This document shows positions 31,977 through 43,609 of a stretch of DNA of 64,000 bases, one piece after another (positions within the stretch are counted from its first letter, which is position 1; each line of letters begins with the position of its first letter). The notes under the pieces are model-generated. The model was not told where the DNA came from. It did no database searches and worked only from the letters and a program-made list of their open reading frames with translations. Source of the stretch: Gnetum montanum (lineage: Eukaryota > Streptophyta > Gnetopsida > Gnetales > Gnetaceae); the NCBI GenBank assembly GCA_015680685.1, contig MNCI01029622.1, positions 179,825-243,824 on the forward strand, given 5' to 3'. A program made the translations under genes and the position numbers.

Positions 31977-33885
31977 ATGTCTCATTCTTCTTACGAAAGT
32001 GCTTCATCGCCTAGGTTTGATATAGGAAATAATCGGAGGCATAGTACACATGATGATGATTTGCCAGTACCCCAACAGTTCCATGTGGTATATGTTCATC
32101 TCAATGAATATGTATCAAACTTTACCTTTATCCTTCATTAGGATGAACAACTGTGTTGGTGAGATTTAGAAGGTAACATAGTGTTACCTTCCAATTGCTC
32201 AGTCCCTAGCATGCTTCTTCATGCTCTCACATGAACTGGCATGTAGCATTTACAAGCATAATACATTATGCATGAACATCACTTGAGAGAGTATTGATCC
32301 ACGGAGGCACAACGTAAAAGGAACCTACAATAGGAGAGACATCACAAGTCTATGAAGGGTAAGTGTTCCCAGGATGTCCCACATGTCTTACGTGAAAATG
32401 AGGATGGGAAACTTGCCTTGAGAGGGTTTCCACAAAATGATGTTCCTCCCGTTGAATTTGGTCAAGGGGTTATGTATCAGAACCTTCACTCAACCATCCA
32501 TAATCCAAGTTTTGATACCAATGGACACAAAGGGTCTGAAAAAGAAACACAAATGCATAATAAAGATGGATACTTTGATCATAATCACGAGCGAGGCCAT
32601 GACCACTGAAGAGAAGGTAGTAGGCACCATCATGATGATGGTCCTTCTTCTTCTTCACCTTCATCATCTCCTTCACCATCTCCTTTAGGATCTGGATGCA
32701 ATCATAAGGAAAAAGATCATGAGGATAATAGTAAGTAGAATAGAGATCACAGATGAAACAATAGAGAAAGGGGATGAGGGAATTCTAGAGAATCACAACA
32801 CAAAAGAAGGGAGAGTAGGAAACATCATCGGCATCATAGACGCCACAGACAGTTTGATCACGATGAACCCCTACTCACTACCCGAAGTATGCTAGACATA
32901 ACTGAGGCCATTAGAATTCCAAAAAGGCACCAAAAAGATAGTAGGATCAAGAGATTAGATATGAACAATATCCCATGATTCGAAGGGGGATACAACAGTA
33001 ATCCTTAGAATCATCTACAAGCATTCTATGATGCATGTGCCTTGTAAAACATAGAAAACGAATGATAAAAACTTAAGTTGTTCCCATGGACATTGGTCAA
33101 AGAAGCGAAAAGCTGGTACCAGTTTCTAGAATCGGAATCCATTCATAGGTGGAGTACCATGTTAGAATTGCTCAACGATAAGTACCAAACGTACTCCTGA
33201 GTGTCCAACTTGTGAAAGAAAATCTAAGGATGGAAACAAGGAGGATATGAACCCTTGGATGCTACCATGAGCTGATATTATGCATTCTTACATTGTTGCC
33301 CAGGCCATGGTTACTCGTAGAGGGATCAACTACGCCGTCTTGTAGATGGACTTAGGCATGAAACATGAAGAACCCTTGGGACCTATGCCCAAGGAAGACT
33401 ATTTGAGCTTAGGGCCCATCAAGTACAAAGATTATTGGAGAAAGTTGCTAAAGAGGAAGGTGTGTTAAGGAAAAGAGAGAGTGCAAAGGAATATAATAGA
33501 GATCCTTCCCTCCAAAAGAAGGGAGTTAGATTTTATGAGGATGAAGAAGAGTCACCACTTGAAGAGATGGTGAATAGGAAAAATTTTCCCATTCAAAAAC
33601 TTGCATTAGAAGTATCGAAAAAGGTGGACCAAATGTAGGACTCCCTAGATAATAGATTTTAAATTGTTCTCAAAATAGTAGAAGAGTCTAGAGGGCAAGG
33701 TAGTGAATGGGAAAGAGAAAAAAGAGAGAAGAAGAATATGCACGCAACAAGGGTAAGGGCAAAGTTGCCATCATTAAAGAGGTTGTGGATTTAGATACAA
33801 ACAATGATAGTGGATGCGAGATATGCTAATATGACCATCCTAAGGGATGTTGCCCTATAATCTCACATTTGTAGGAGTCTGGGGT
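31977..33885 (+). pseudogene. AUT-1 gag
   Basis: It begins at ATG 31977 (MSHSSYESAS). It keeps the VHLNEYVSNFTFILH segment, a His-rich tract (32560-32700), the Gag core (about 32960-33330, with stops and small shifts), the helical segment LLEKVAKEEG at 33433-33480, and CEIC.YDHPKGCC near 33820-33860 with a stop after the second Cys. Gag packages RNA and builds the particle. The copy is broken in many places but has the same domain order as the NA gags. Confidence 0.82.
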
Positions 33886-34975
33886 GTATGCACTCAACCC
33901 ATGATTAAAAAGAAGGCAAACACCCCGAAGGTTACCTTATCCTTAAGGTAATCCAAGATAGTTCCACCAACCCTTGACGTATTATCGAAGTGGAACTCCA
34001 CCACAATCAAGTGAGTAGTATCAACAATGGTAGTACCCACAATCATGGGGAATGGCACCACCACGGCAATAGTATCCTTACCATCAGCTTGATCCATATG
34101 GATATTACATGCAGTAGCCAATGTCTCCATGTGACTCTATGGGTCACGTCACTCCTCAGCCTCACTACCAAGCCCGTAAGTATTATAGAACTCCTTCTCC
34201 TAGGGGTGATGTTCCACAGACATACTATCCTTCTCATTTGGTTGCATCTCTTCCACCCATATATCCATTACCACCTGCTCCAGCTATGCAAGGTGAGCTC
34301 CCTACCCAACCGTAGCAATGTAATGCTACAAGGGCTATTAACTCTCAATCTAGTATTGGTTCTGACAACCGCATAAAGGAAAGATCTTTCTTTAGAACCA
34401 ATAGTCCAACTAAGTCCTTGCAACCACAAGCAGTTAATCCCTTAGACGCCCCATTACCAATCAAAACTTCAAAACTCCCTTCAAACCAAACACTGCGCCT
34501 AATGCATACGGTCATGTTAACTCATGCCGTTACTGATTGGATAAAAACTGGCCATCTTCCTAGGAAATTCTCTAATCCTAGGAGTCCTCTTATATATCTA
34601 CAAATTGCTGGGAATGAGCCATGCAAAGCGCTTTTGGATTTAGGTTTTGGTGTCAATGTATTCTCTTAAGAAATGTACAAGGCCTGGAACCTACCTCCAC
34701 TAAAAAAGAGTAACATTCATTTAGAGTTGGCTAACCAATTCATCATGGTTCCATTAGGACTGGTGGAGGACATTGTTACGACTATTTGTGGATGGTTATA
34801 TCTAGTCGATTTCCTAGTGATTCAAGTCAACAATGATAAGGGGGACTTCCCAATCATAATAGGAAGAGCATGGCTAAGCACAATCGACATGTGCCTAGGA
34901 ATCCATGATCTTTCCCTAGAAATATCCACGGAAAACACATTTGAAGCTATCTAGAAGAAGAAATTTTTATGCATT
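33886..34975 (+). pseudogene. AUT-1 Pro-rich linker and aspartic protease
   Basis: The linker (about 34000-34480, PLPPAPAMQGELPTQP) leads to the protease. LLDLGFGVNVFS is followed by a stop at 34668, then MYKAWNLPPLKKSNIHLEL, and FPIIIGRAWLSTID near 34848. It matches the NA proteases closely. RT begins after it without a recognisable break in the layout. Confidence 0.85.
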
Positions 34976-35158
34976 GCATATAGTGACACAGGGTGCAATT
35001 GTGTGTAGAAGTCCTGGTTCATATAATGTTGAACATTGCCTGCATGCAACCAATGTGCACAAGTGACTAACATACAAAGATGCCTATATGTAGAAGCCAC
35101 AAGACAGGAAGGCACCCAGTGGCTGACAGTTGATTAAGAGAGCAGCTCAATTATATGC

Positions 35159-36780
35159 ATGGAATCAACTGAGGGTTTGACTTGCGCTTACATCGATAGC
35201 ATAGATACATTAGAGCAAGTCCATCACCAACTTCCAAGTCCTAACATTGGAAATATCAATTGGGGGAAGTTAGAAATCCCTGATAAGTTTAAAAAGAAGC
35301 CCCTTAAGTTAAAATCGTTGCCCACCAGTATGGAATACATGTTTCTCAAGAATGGAAAATTGATAATCATTAACGTGAAGCTAGCTCCTCAACAAAACAA
35401 AAGACTGTTGGAAATGGTAAACAAATGGTTGGAAGCCTTTGCTTGGTCATATCCCAAATTAACTAAAATAGACCTTAGGATATGCCAACATAGAATTTAC
35501 ACTGATCCCTCCATGAAGCCTTGATGACAATCGTAGAGGTGATTGAACCCAAAGCTTAAGCAAGTGGTTAAGGAAGAAATTGAACAGCTTCTAAAAGTTG
35601 GGTTCATTTACCCCATTTTTGACAGTGAATGGGTCAATCCCTTAGTCAGTGTACCTAAGAAGGGAGGTAAATGGAGGGTGTGTGTAGACTTCAAGCTACT
35701 AAACATGGCAACATTTAAAGATCACTTTCCATTGCCATTCGTCAACCAGGTCTTAGACACCATTGTAGGGCATCGCTACTATAGTTTTTTAGATGGGTAC
35801 AGTGGGTACAGCCAAATTCAAACTGCCCCAAAAGACCAAGCCAAGAATATGTTCACAAGTCCTTGGGAAACATTTGCATACAAACAGATGTCGTTTGGCT
35901 TGTGCAATGCTCTTACAACATTTCAAAAATTAGTTCTAAGCATATTCCAACAGTAGATAGGAAATGGCTTGGAGGTCTTCATGACTGACTTCTCCACCTA
36001 CGGAGTGAACTTTGATCAAGCCTTGGACTAGTTAGAGCAAGTACTAAAACGATGTGTAGAAACCAATTTAAGGCTCAATTGGCAAAAAAGCCATTTAATG
36101 GTTCAATAAGGCATCGTATTAGGGCATAAGATTTTGCAAACAGGGATAGAGGTAGATCCCAAAATGATCAAAGTTATCCAAGGAATTACCCATCAACCTG
36201 AAACTGTAAAAGATATTTGGTCATTCTTTGGACACACTAGCTATTATAGAAGATTCATTGAGAAATTTTCAAAGGTTGCAAAACCATTGATGGAACTAAC
36301 GAAAAAGGATGTACCTTTCGAATGGACCAAGGAATGTGAACTAACTTTCCAAAATTTAAAATAGAAGCTCATAGAAACACCTATTCTACAATCTCCTGAC
36401 TGGACCATACCATTCCATATAATGATTGACACGTCCAACTATGCTTTAGGAGTTGTACTTACATATTTAGATGGCCAAAAACATCCTTATTACATCCATT
36501 GTGCAAGTAGGGGTATTGTTGGTGTACAACTTAACTACACTACAACAGAAAAAGAATTAATGGTTGTAGTGTTTGTACTAGATAAGTTTAGGCACTATGT
36601 ATTGGGCTACAAGGTATTTATACACATAGACCATAGTGCAATTCGGTTCCAACTGAATAAACAAATGGTGAGCCCTCACATCATGTGATGGCTCATAATC
36701 TTACAAGAGTTCGATCTTACAATGATTGATTGTAAAGGCACCGAGAACGTTGTTGCTGATCATTTATCTTGGTTGTGATT
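35159..36780 (+). pseudogene. AUT-1 reverse transcriptase and RNase H
   Basis: One frame with a few stops runs through both domains. RT has the PLVSVPKKGGKWRVCVDF block (35640-35690), FPLPFVNQVLD, YSFLDGYSGYSQI and KQMSFGLCNALTTFQ. The catalytic box, normally V-x-D-D, reads FMTDF at 35978-35992, so the first Asp is Thr and this RT could not polymerise. RNase H follows from about 36360, with MIDTSNYALGVVL, NYTTTEKELMVVV and HIDHSAIRFQL, and ends at ENVVADHLSWL. Sequence style fits the Athila branch. These are the domains missing from NA-1 to NA-4. Confidence 0.92.
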
Positions 36781-37582
36781 AGACAACAAAGAGGATGAAT
36801 ATCCACTTTTTGATCACTTTCCTGATGAACTCCTCTTTGTAGGTGTAATAACTAATCAATTGACCACAAATAAAAATTGGTATAGCAGTATTCTCATCTA
36901 TCTTCTTACACAAAAAACACCACAAGGGTTAGACATTAAAAGGAAATAATAGTTTCTTCACCAAGCCAAGTATTTAATGGAAATCAATGGGCAACTTTAT
37001 AAAGTATGTCTCGATGGCTTGGTCCGTTTGTGCGTTCCCAATATAAATCAACTACGAGTTCTCTAAGATGGTCATGAGGGTGCTTGTGAGGGTCATTATG
37101 CTAGGAGATGAACAACCATTAAAATCCTACTTGTAGGATATTATTGGCCTACATTGTTTTGGGATGCCCATCATTTCGTCCAATCTTGTGAGTGCTGTCA
37201 ATGTGATGGGGGAACAACTACTAGAATGGAGGGTCTATAGCATGGATTCAACCCTTAGAACCCTTTGATATATGGGGAATTGATTTTTTGGGGCCTATTA
37301 CACCAATGTCCAATGGAAAATCTTACATCGTTGTTGCCGTTGACTACTTTACAAAATGGGAAGAAGCAGTCGTTGTTACAAATTGTACATCATCTATTGC
37401 TGCACGATTTGTTCAAAAAAAAATTGTAAATAGGTTTGGTGTGCCTTGTGCAATTATTTTGGATAATGGTACACACTTCATAGGTGCAAATTTTCGAAAA
37501 CTAATGCAATGCTTAGGGGTCGAGCATAAACTAACTAAACTATATCACCCCCAAGCGAATGGTTGAAACACCGTGAAAAAAT
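36781..37582 (+). pseudogene. AUT-1 integrase, N-terminal and core part
   Basis: The HHCC zinc-binding region is visible around 37065-37205 (HEGACEGH, then CECCQ). A frameshift near 37250 is followed by the catalytic core: LGPITP-like start, [16 protein letters not shown] (37330-37375), [10 protein letters not shown] with the second catalytic Asp (37450-37475), and YHPQANG then a stop at 37564, where the family has G-Q-x-E. Insert K interrupts the gene 18 bp later. Confidence 0.88.
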
Positions 37583-39016
37583 TACGAGTCGGCCTCAGGC
37601 AAAGATTCGCAATTCAAGCAGGGGTGCATGTTAGAATTCAAGAAGGAAGAATAAGACAGAGCAATACCAAGAGGCGCATAGCATCAAGTCTTCAACTTCC
37701 TGTGCAGATTTCTACTCTTACTATGTTTTCTCTGTTTACGCTATATCACGCGACGCAGCGTAATGACACTTAGCATGATTCTGTTTAAACATAGTCTGGC
37801 ATCAGAAGGCTAGTTACTTTGGCATAGGGAGAAGCTTGAGCAGCGTAATATGCGACTTCTTGTATATTTTGCTAAGTCTTTTGTTCAAGGCCAAGTTTAC
37901 ACTCTGTTACGCACGACAGTGTAATGAGCTCCAGAACAGTCAAAGGCAAAGTCTAAGAAAGTGCGATTGCTCATCATACGCTCATCGTGCAACGTAGCGT
38001 ATCATAGCGTATTGCGTCACCAAGCTAAACATCATTTACGCTTCATTACACGCGGCTACGTATGCAAGCATAAAATAGCCTGAATCTATTGTTTCCACGT
38101 TATGTTACGCTCGTGCACGCAACACAGCGTGAATAAGCGCAATATAACCCAAAGACAGTTGAAGTATGTCAGACGCACATCTGTTCTTCACACGCACAAT
38201 ACGAAAATAAGCGTATTGTGCGTAGTCACAAAGTTTCACACAAAAACAGTCAGACCAACAGTACTCGAAACATTCGGGACACACGTCATCAGGGTTGCAC
38301 TTTTTCATGGGACGTCGCAGCCTATAAATACCCCAGTTGACAAAGATACAAGGGTTGGCAAATCAAAGAAGCAAAAGGCATTTTTTCTGAGCACTGGAGC
38401 ACTTATCACTTTTGGAGCAGAGATACAGAGAGCAGCGCTTCGGCAATTGTTGACAGCATCACCTTACAGCAGAAACAGAGCACAGTTCGCTTTGAGCACC
38501 GGCGACTGGAGTAATCGTTCTGCTGGGGAAGACTCTATTGGTCAGAAACAGTTGATCGGTAGACGTCAGAGCTTGACCTTCCTTGCATCCCAGCTTTGGC
38601 CCATGAGGTAGATCGGATTCCTGCCTGGACAGTTTTCTTATTTTTTTGTGCTTACCTTACATCAAGCAATCGGGGTCTCCCCAGTGTAATGCGGCATACA
38701 AAATATACATTTTTTCAAGTCAAAGTTTAGCATTATCATCGTTGCGATTCATCTACGTCATTTTCTCCTCATTTTTGCGATTTCTCGAATCAGATCGCTC
38801 CACAAAACATTCATAATCGTCATTGATTTACTGATTGGTAAGTCCCTGTCTGATGGACAAGACAGTTCAGGGCACCGCGGATTCGTTTTTCCAGCATAGC
38901 CCTCGCACGGATCCATGGTTAAAACTGTGTACGCGAAATTTTGTTTGGTATTTTCCAGCTGCCGACGTTTTTCATTGTTGCAACAGTCAAGCCGAAGTCA
39001 CCAATAGGGACCTTAC
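37583..39016. mobile_element. K: 1.4 kb unidentified insert in the AUT-1 integrase
   Basis: Integrase homology stops after VKKL and resumes at KILT...TISKYR, which brackets the insert. A short A-rich duplication (AAAAAT at 37577-37582 and 39017-39022) may be the target site. The edges are TACGAGTCGG and GACCTTAC, not TG/CA. It has higher GC than its surroundings and many CGTA/TACGC words. A TATAAATACCCC at about 38322 has T-rich and CCCC-containing sequence downstream, like an LTR promoter. A 169-codon frame at 38102-38611 shows no domain. It could be a solo LTR with eroded ends or another non-autonomous element. Confidence 0.55.
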
Positions 39017-39590
39017 AAAAATATTGACATGAACTATTAGCAAGTATAGGTGAGATTGGAGTACCAAACTGAATGATGCTCTTTGGGCATACTGCTCCAC
39101 ATGGAAACTCCCTATAGGCTACTCTCCCTATGAGTTAGTATACCAAAAACTTCCAATGTTTCCCATTCAAGAAGAACTCCATACACTATCTATGGCATGT
39201 GACCTCAGTCTAGTGCAAAAAGAACGGTTGATGAATCTTAACTTGCTAGATGAAAATCGACTAGCTACCCTATCATGTAATGAATTGCACAAGGCCTTCA
39301 ATAAATAACGTCATGACTTAAGGATTAGGATGGTTAAATATCAACCAGGAGATAAGGTTCTCTACTGGAATCCCACACATGTGCCACAATGCACTAAATT
39401 CCAAACACTATGGGAAGAACCTTATATTATCTATGAAACTTTTCCTTCAGGAGCCATGACGATATTTAAACCTAAAAGCCTAGACAAGAGATCATTGATC
39501 AACATCCAACAGACCAAACCTTTCCATGAGCCTAGGATAGCTAGTACTCATACTACCTCTATTGGTGGACAACCCTACTCTCTATTTTAG
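39017..39590 (+). pseudogene. AUT-1 integrase, C-terminal part
   Basis: It resumes with DWSTKLNDALWAY (39054-39092), then YSPYELVYQKLP, a variable region, VKYQPGDKVLYWN (39333-39371), and ends QPYSLF-stop at 39590. This is the usual end of Athila/Tat integrase. Directly after it the 3' region starts with TCCAACTCAATGATGGGGGA, which is the right-hand junction of the deletion in the NA elements. Confidence 0.88.
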
Positions 39591-40295
39591 ATCTCCTCCT
39601 TCCAACTCAATGATGGGGGAGAGGGCCACCAATGCTAACCATTCCAAGACCTCAGCTCTTTTTGTATTTTTTTTTGTTTTACGCATTTTTATTTTACACA
39701 TCTTTTCATATTTACTTATTTTTGTTTCACACCATCGTTACCATTTTTACTATTCCTTTATTTGTTTGTTTGATTTACTTTCATTTGTCATATAATAAGT
39801 GCTGATGATGGTGGATTGCATTATAATAGCATTGATTGCTAATGTTCGATTTTTACCGTTGACTTTTGATGTTGATACTAAGATGTGGTTCTTTTGATAA
39901 AACAAGCAATGAGTCCACATTGTCTATGTGTTTATTCAACTCTGTGGTCTCCCTTGGCTTTGGAACTGTATTGTCTCTTTTTCTAAATAAACTTGTTAAT
40001 GAATTGGTGGCTTAGTATTCTTCAAACTAAGGAAAGAATCAATGGTTGAAAAGGGTGTGACTTCAAGGGGATTCAACACATTTATGTTGATTATTCTCCT
40101 AGGCACTTGGATGTTTTTCATACAGTCTTCTACCATTCTACTATTAGCCAATTATCAAGAAGTTGATTGAATAAAAATAAGTCTTTACATGGTGTGGTTC
40201 TCACGTAAAAAAAAGAAAAAAAGAAAAAAAAATTGGTGAGAATTCAAAGCACACCCCTTAGACATAATAAAAAAACTGGGCTACAAGCATTGGTT
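39591..40295 (+). other. AUT-1 3' region, proximal part
   Basis: Non-coding. T-rich TTTTTGTTTTAC-like words lie at 39660-39760. The stretch aligns with the NA elements throughout (for example GATGTTGATACTAAGATGTGGTTC), but it has no GT run. An A-rich tract lies at 40208-40232. Confidence 0.7.
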
Positions 40296-40671
40296 ATGGA
40301 ACTGGAAAGAAATGTTACCCATACCTAAAGGTTCCCTCTAACTAAGGCCCTGTCTCACTTCCTACTTCTCCATATTGCTCTCCTTGGAATGGTGGTGAGT
40401 TTTCATGGAAGCATTCTTGCTACTTTAGGAGGATGGATTGGTCAAGTGTGTTGATGTGAGATCACTGGATGTGGTTGGTTTGAATCCGGATTTGGAATGA
40501 ATTCTACTCAGTCACCTTAACCACACACTACACAAGGGACTCTACACAACTTTTCTCTTGGGATTCTGTTCCATTTTCTCCTCTCCTTCCATATTTCTAA
40601 ATGTTTTCCACCTTATTTCCAATTTTATCATTAGTCTATATCTTGGTTGATGCATTGTTATTCTTTGGTAA
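40296..40671 (+). pseudogene. AUT-1 frame X remnant
   Basis: Homologous to NA-2 frame X, with ATG, the CCTCTAACTAAGGCCCT block and the terminal VDALLFFG-like end. Several indels and stops destroy the frame. It shows that X belongs to the common ancestor of AUT-1 and the NA elements. Confidence 0.45.
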
Positions 40672-40740
40672 AGTCTTGTGGGTAAGTATTTAACCATCGT
40701 TTCCATATATCATTCCTAGAGCCTATGGACTCTTTGGTTT

Positions 40741-40790
40741 GTGGGTTTGTCAGGGCATAGGGGCATGGGCATGCTTTGGGGAAGACCCAC
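40741..40790 (+). ncRNA. Conserved stem-loop of AUT-1
   Basis: GTGGGT (40741-40746) and ACCCAC (40785-40790) are kept exactly. The loop segment GCTTTGGGGAAG is close to the NA sequence. Confidence 0.4.
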
Positions 40791-40836
40791 TAGCATTTCT
40801 TTATGGTGCAATTGTTAAGTTCTTTCCATTTAACAT

Positions 40837-41625
40837 TGATGAGGGGCGAGGTACCCCTACACTCAACCATACGAATACGAGCATTTTCATGCATGATCCG
40901 CTTGAACTCCAAGGACTAAGTGCTTATGTGCCTTATGGAACACTTAAGGTTAATCAATCGTTGTCTTCCCAAGCTCACTTGTATTTGTCATGGTTGTATG
41001 GTTAAGTGAACTTGAGGTACATGATTTTTATATATTTTATCTTTTTATCGCCTATGCTAAGAGGGGAAAGGGTGAAGAGACTACGTACTAAATTTCACTA
41101 ATTAAGCTCTAGTCATCCTAGCATCAGTATCCATTCCCACTTGCCATTCACACCCTGAACCAATGCAACGCTACTGGGATTACCAAACACTATTCATTAC
41201 TGGGATTACCAAGTGTAATGCACGTGCTTGAAGCGGTCATACTAAATGCACTTAACTATGAGAGTTGAGGGTTGAGAGAGATTCAGTCCTTAAGAAAGTA
41301 TTTAAACATTTAATAGTAATTAAAGTCCTATTTAGCTTAGTACATATGCTGCAAGGTTTATTAGAAAGTTCATCTTTACTGCTGTGCACAATTGTGTGCT
41401 CAGGTACAAAATTGCTCGAATAAAGATTCGTTCACTTTGAGACTCCTACTGTGGGCACATGGAAATTATTCTAACTCTAGAATGGAAAAACTACTAGAGT
41501 TTGGCTAAGGTCTAGATCAAGATGGGAAAACAAGGGAAAGTTGCCTCTTATTTATAGAATTGGTGATGGGTTGCGATATCGCATACGTGATATTGTAGGT
41601 GACAACATGATATCACGTTTCATCA
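40837..41625 (-). repeat. NA-4 3' LTR
   Basis: 789 bp. The - strand TATAAATA is at 41556-41549. The complement of the polypurine tract (TACCCCCATGACC) follows at 41626. The CGATATCG block is short here. Confidence 0.92.
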
Positions 41626-41800
41626 TACCCCCATGACCAAATAAAAACTCATCCTTGAGTTCCTTACAAAATATTGGGAAGGTATGGAATTATTGACTAG
41701 AATGGGACTAATGGTGAATGGGGTGACATGTGAATGGATCATCATTACAAAACATGACAAAATTAGTGTTCACGACAACAAGAGTGAACACTATGTACAT

Positions 41801-42000
41801 TTAACATCAGGCCTTATTTGATAGCTGAGAGAGAGAGAGAGAGAGAAAGAGAAGAAGTTTGTTGTTGCTAAAGCCAAGATTGCACCTTTCGTTGTCCATC
41901 CATAAGCGCACCGTCAATCTTGTTCCTTGCGTAACTGCTTCAACACAGATCCATTCCAAGTGTTCCCTCCATATCCAATCCATTTTTGTATGATCACCAT
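41801..42000 (-). pseudogene. NA-4 frame Z remnant
   Basis: It starts at ATG 42000 directly after GTGTGTGCAG, so the acceptor-like site is intact. The N-terminal half is readable, but the frame shifts before the membrane stretch. Confidence 0.35.
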
Positions 42001-42491
42001 CTGCACACACAACATAGTCGCATATTAGCAAGGGTAAATGAATTACGATGCGGTTGATACCTTGCCTCAGTGTAAGGTCCATTGGTTGAGTTGTGATATG
42101 GATGATGTGGATCTAGAGATGTAAAACTGGTGACTACCAAAGGTGTAGGGGTTAGGAGAAAATCAATAAAATTGGACCAGGATCCCCATGACTAATCGTG
42201 AACCTTCGATAGTGAGAGAATGGAAAAAGATAGGGAATAAGAAATATGGAGAAAAAGAAACAACTGTAATGCTGATGAAATGGATGTTAGAGATGGAAAT
42301 GAACAAAATAGAAATTGATTGCGAAAATTTTTAAGGAAAAGAAATTAATTGATGCACCAAATAGGAATGCCAGCGGCTCCTTCCCAAATCAGGCTCATGC
42401 CCTTAATGCCCTGACATTCCCATATTCAAAGAGTTTGTGGGCTCTGGAAATGTTGTTTGGAAGCAAGAGTTAAAGTCTTAACCACAAGAGT

Positions 42492-42846
42492 TTACCAAAA
42501 AGAAAACAATGCCCCAACCAAAATATAGACTACGAATACAACTAGCAATGAGGTGAATATGGAGGAAGAATGATGAAAAGAAGAGAATGGAATGGAGTCT
42601 CAAGAACAAGATGATGTCCAGCCCCTTGTGTATTTGTGATTAATGTGACTTAGTAGATCCCATTCCAAATCTGGCCTTAAGAAAACCACATCCAGTGACT
42701 TCACATTAATACATTCGGCCAATCCATCCACTTGAAGTAACAAGAATGCATCCCTCAAAGAGCCACCACCATTCCGACGAAACGAAAGAGGAAAAAGTTG
42801 GAAGTGAGGAAGGGCCTTATTTAGAGAAAACATGTTTTTAGTTCCA
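42492..42846 (-). pseudogene. NA-4 frame X, frameshifted
   Basis: The central block (QVDGLAECINVKSLDVVFLR) is readable in a 77-codon frame from 42833. Indels disrupt both the start and the part after SHINHK. The outer stem of the nearby stem-loop has also decayed in this copy. Confidence 0.42.
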
Positions 42847-43381
42847 TAACTAGTGCTTGTAGCCCAGATGATTATTTCATCTAAGGGGTGTGCTTTGAAT
42901 CCTCACTGTGTTTTTTTTTTGTATTTTTCGTGGGAACCACACCATGCAAAGACTTGTTATTTTTATTTTTATTTACTCAGCTTCTCGATAAGGATGTAAT
43001 GTCGAAACGGTAAGAAAACTCAAGAAGAAAACATCCAAGCACCCAAGAGAATGACCAACACAATTGCGTCAAGTCCCCTTGAAGTCACACCCTTTTCAAT
43101 TCTTGAGTCCTTCCTTAGTTTGAGAAATGCCCTAGTCACCGATTCATTGATAGTTCTTATTATTTTGAAGAAAGGGACTGTACAGTTCCAAGCCAAGAGA
43201 GACCATAAAAATTTATGGATGCACGGATGATGTGGACTCATTGCCTATGATATCAAAAGAACCATACCTTAGTATCAACATTATAACTTAAAGGTAAAAA
43301 CCAAACATTAGCAATCAAGAGAATACAGTTCATACCATCGTCAGGAGCACTTATTGGGTGACAAACATAACAAAATGGATA

Positions 43382-43382
<1 letters not shown>

Positions 43383-43420
<38 letters not shown>
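43383..43420. repeat. CA microsatellite in NA-4, ending at a single N
   Basis: About 19 CA units end at the N at 43421. This is the longest of the homologous runs and is probably where the assembler could not fix the length. Confidence 0.85.
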
Positions 43421-43609
43421 NAAAAGAAAAAGTACAAACGATGTTGTGAAATAAAAACAAGAAAATTTAAAGAAATTGTAAAACAAAAATGTGTGAAAAA
43501 AAAACGTGTAAAACAAAAACTTAAAAAAAAAACTGAGGGTCTCAATTGGTTAGCATAGGTGGCCATCTCCCCCATCACTATATTGGAAGGGAGAGATATG
43601 ATATAATAA

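Noticed and set aside
38102-38611. 169-codon open frame inside insert K
   Set aside because: No domain, signal or compositional sign of a protein. It overlaps the TATA-like promoter and looks like LTR-type non-coding sequence with raised GC, which lengthens chance frames.
43383-43420. CRISPR-like or satellite repeat
   Set aside because: A plain CA microsatellite. No array with spacers was seen anywhere, and the window is plant nuclear DNA.
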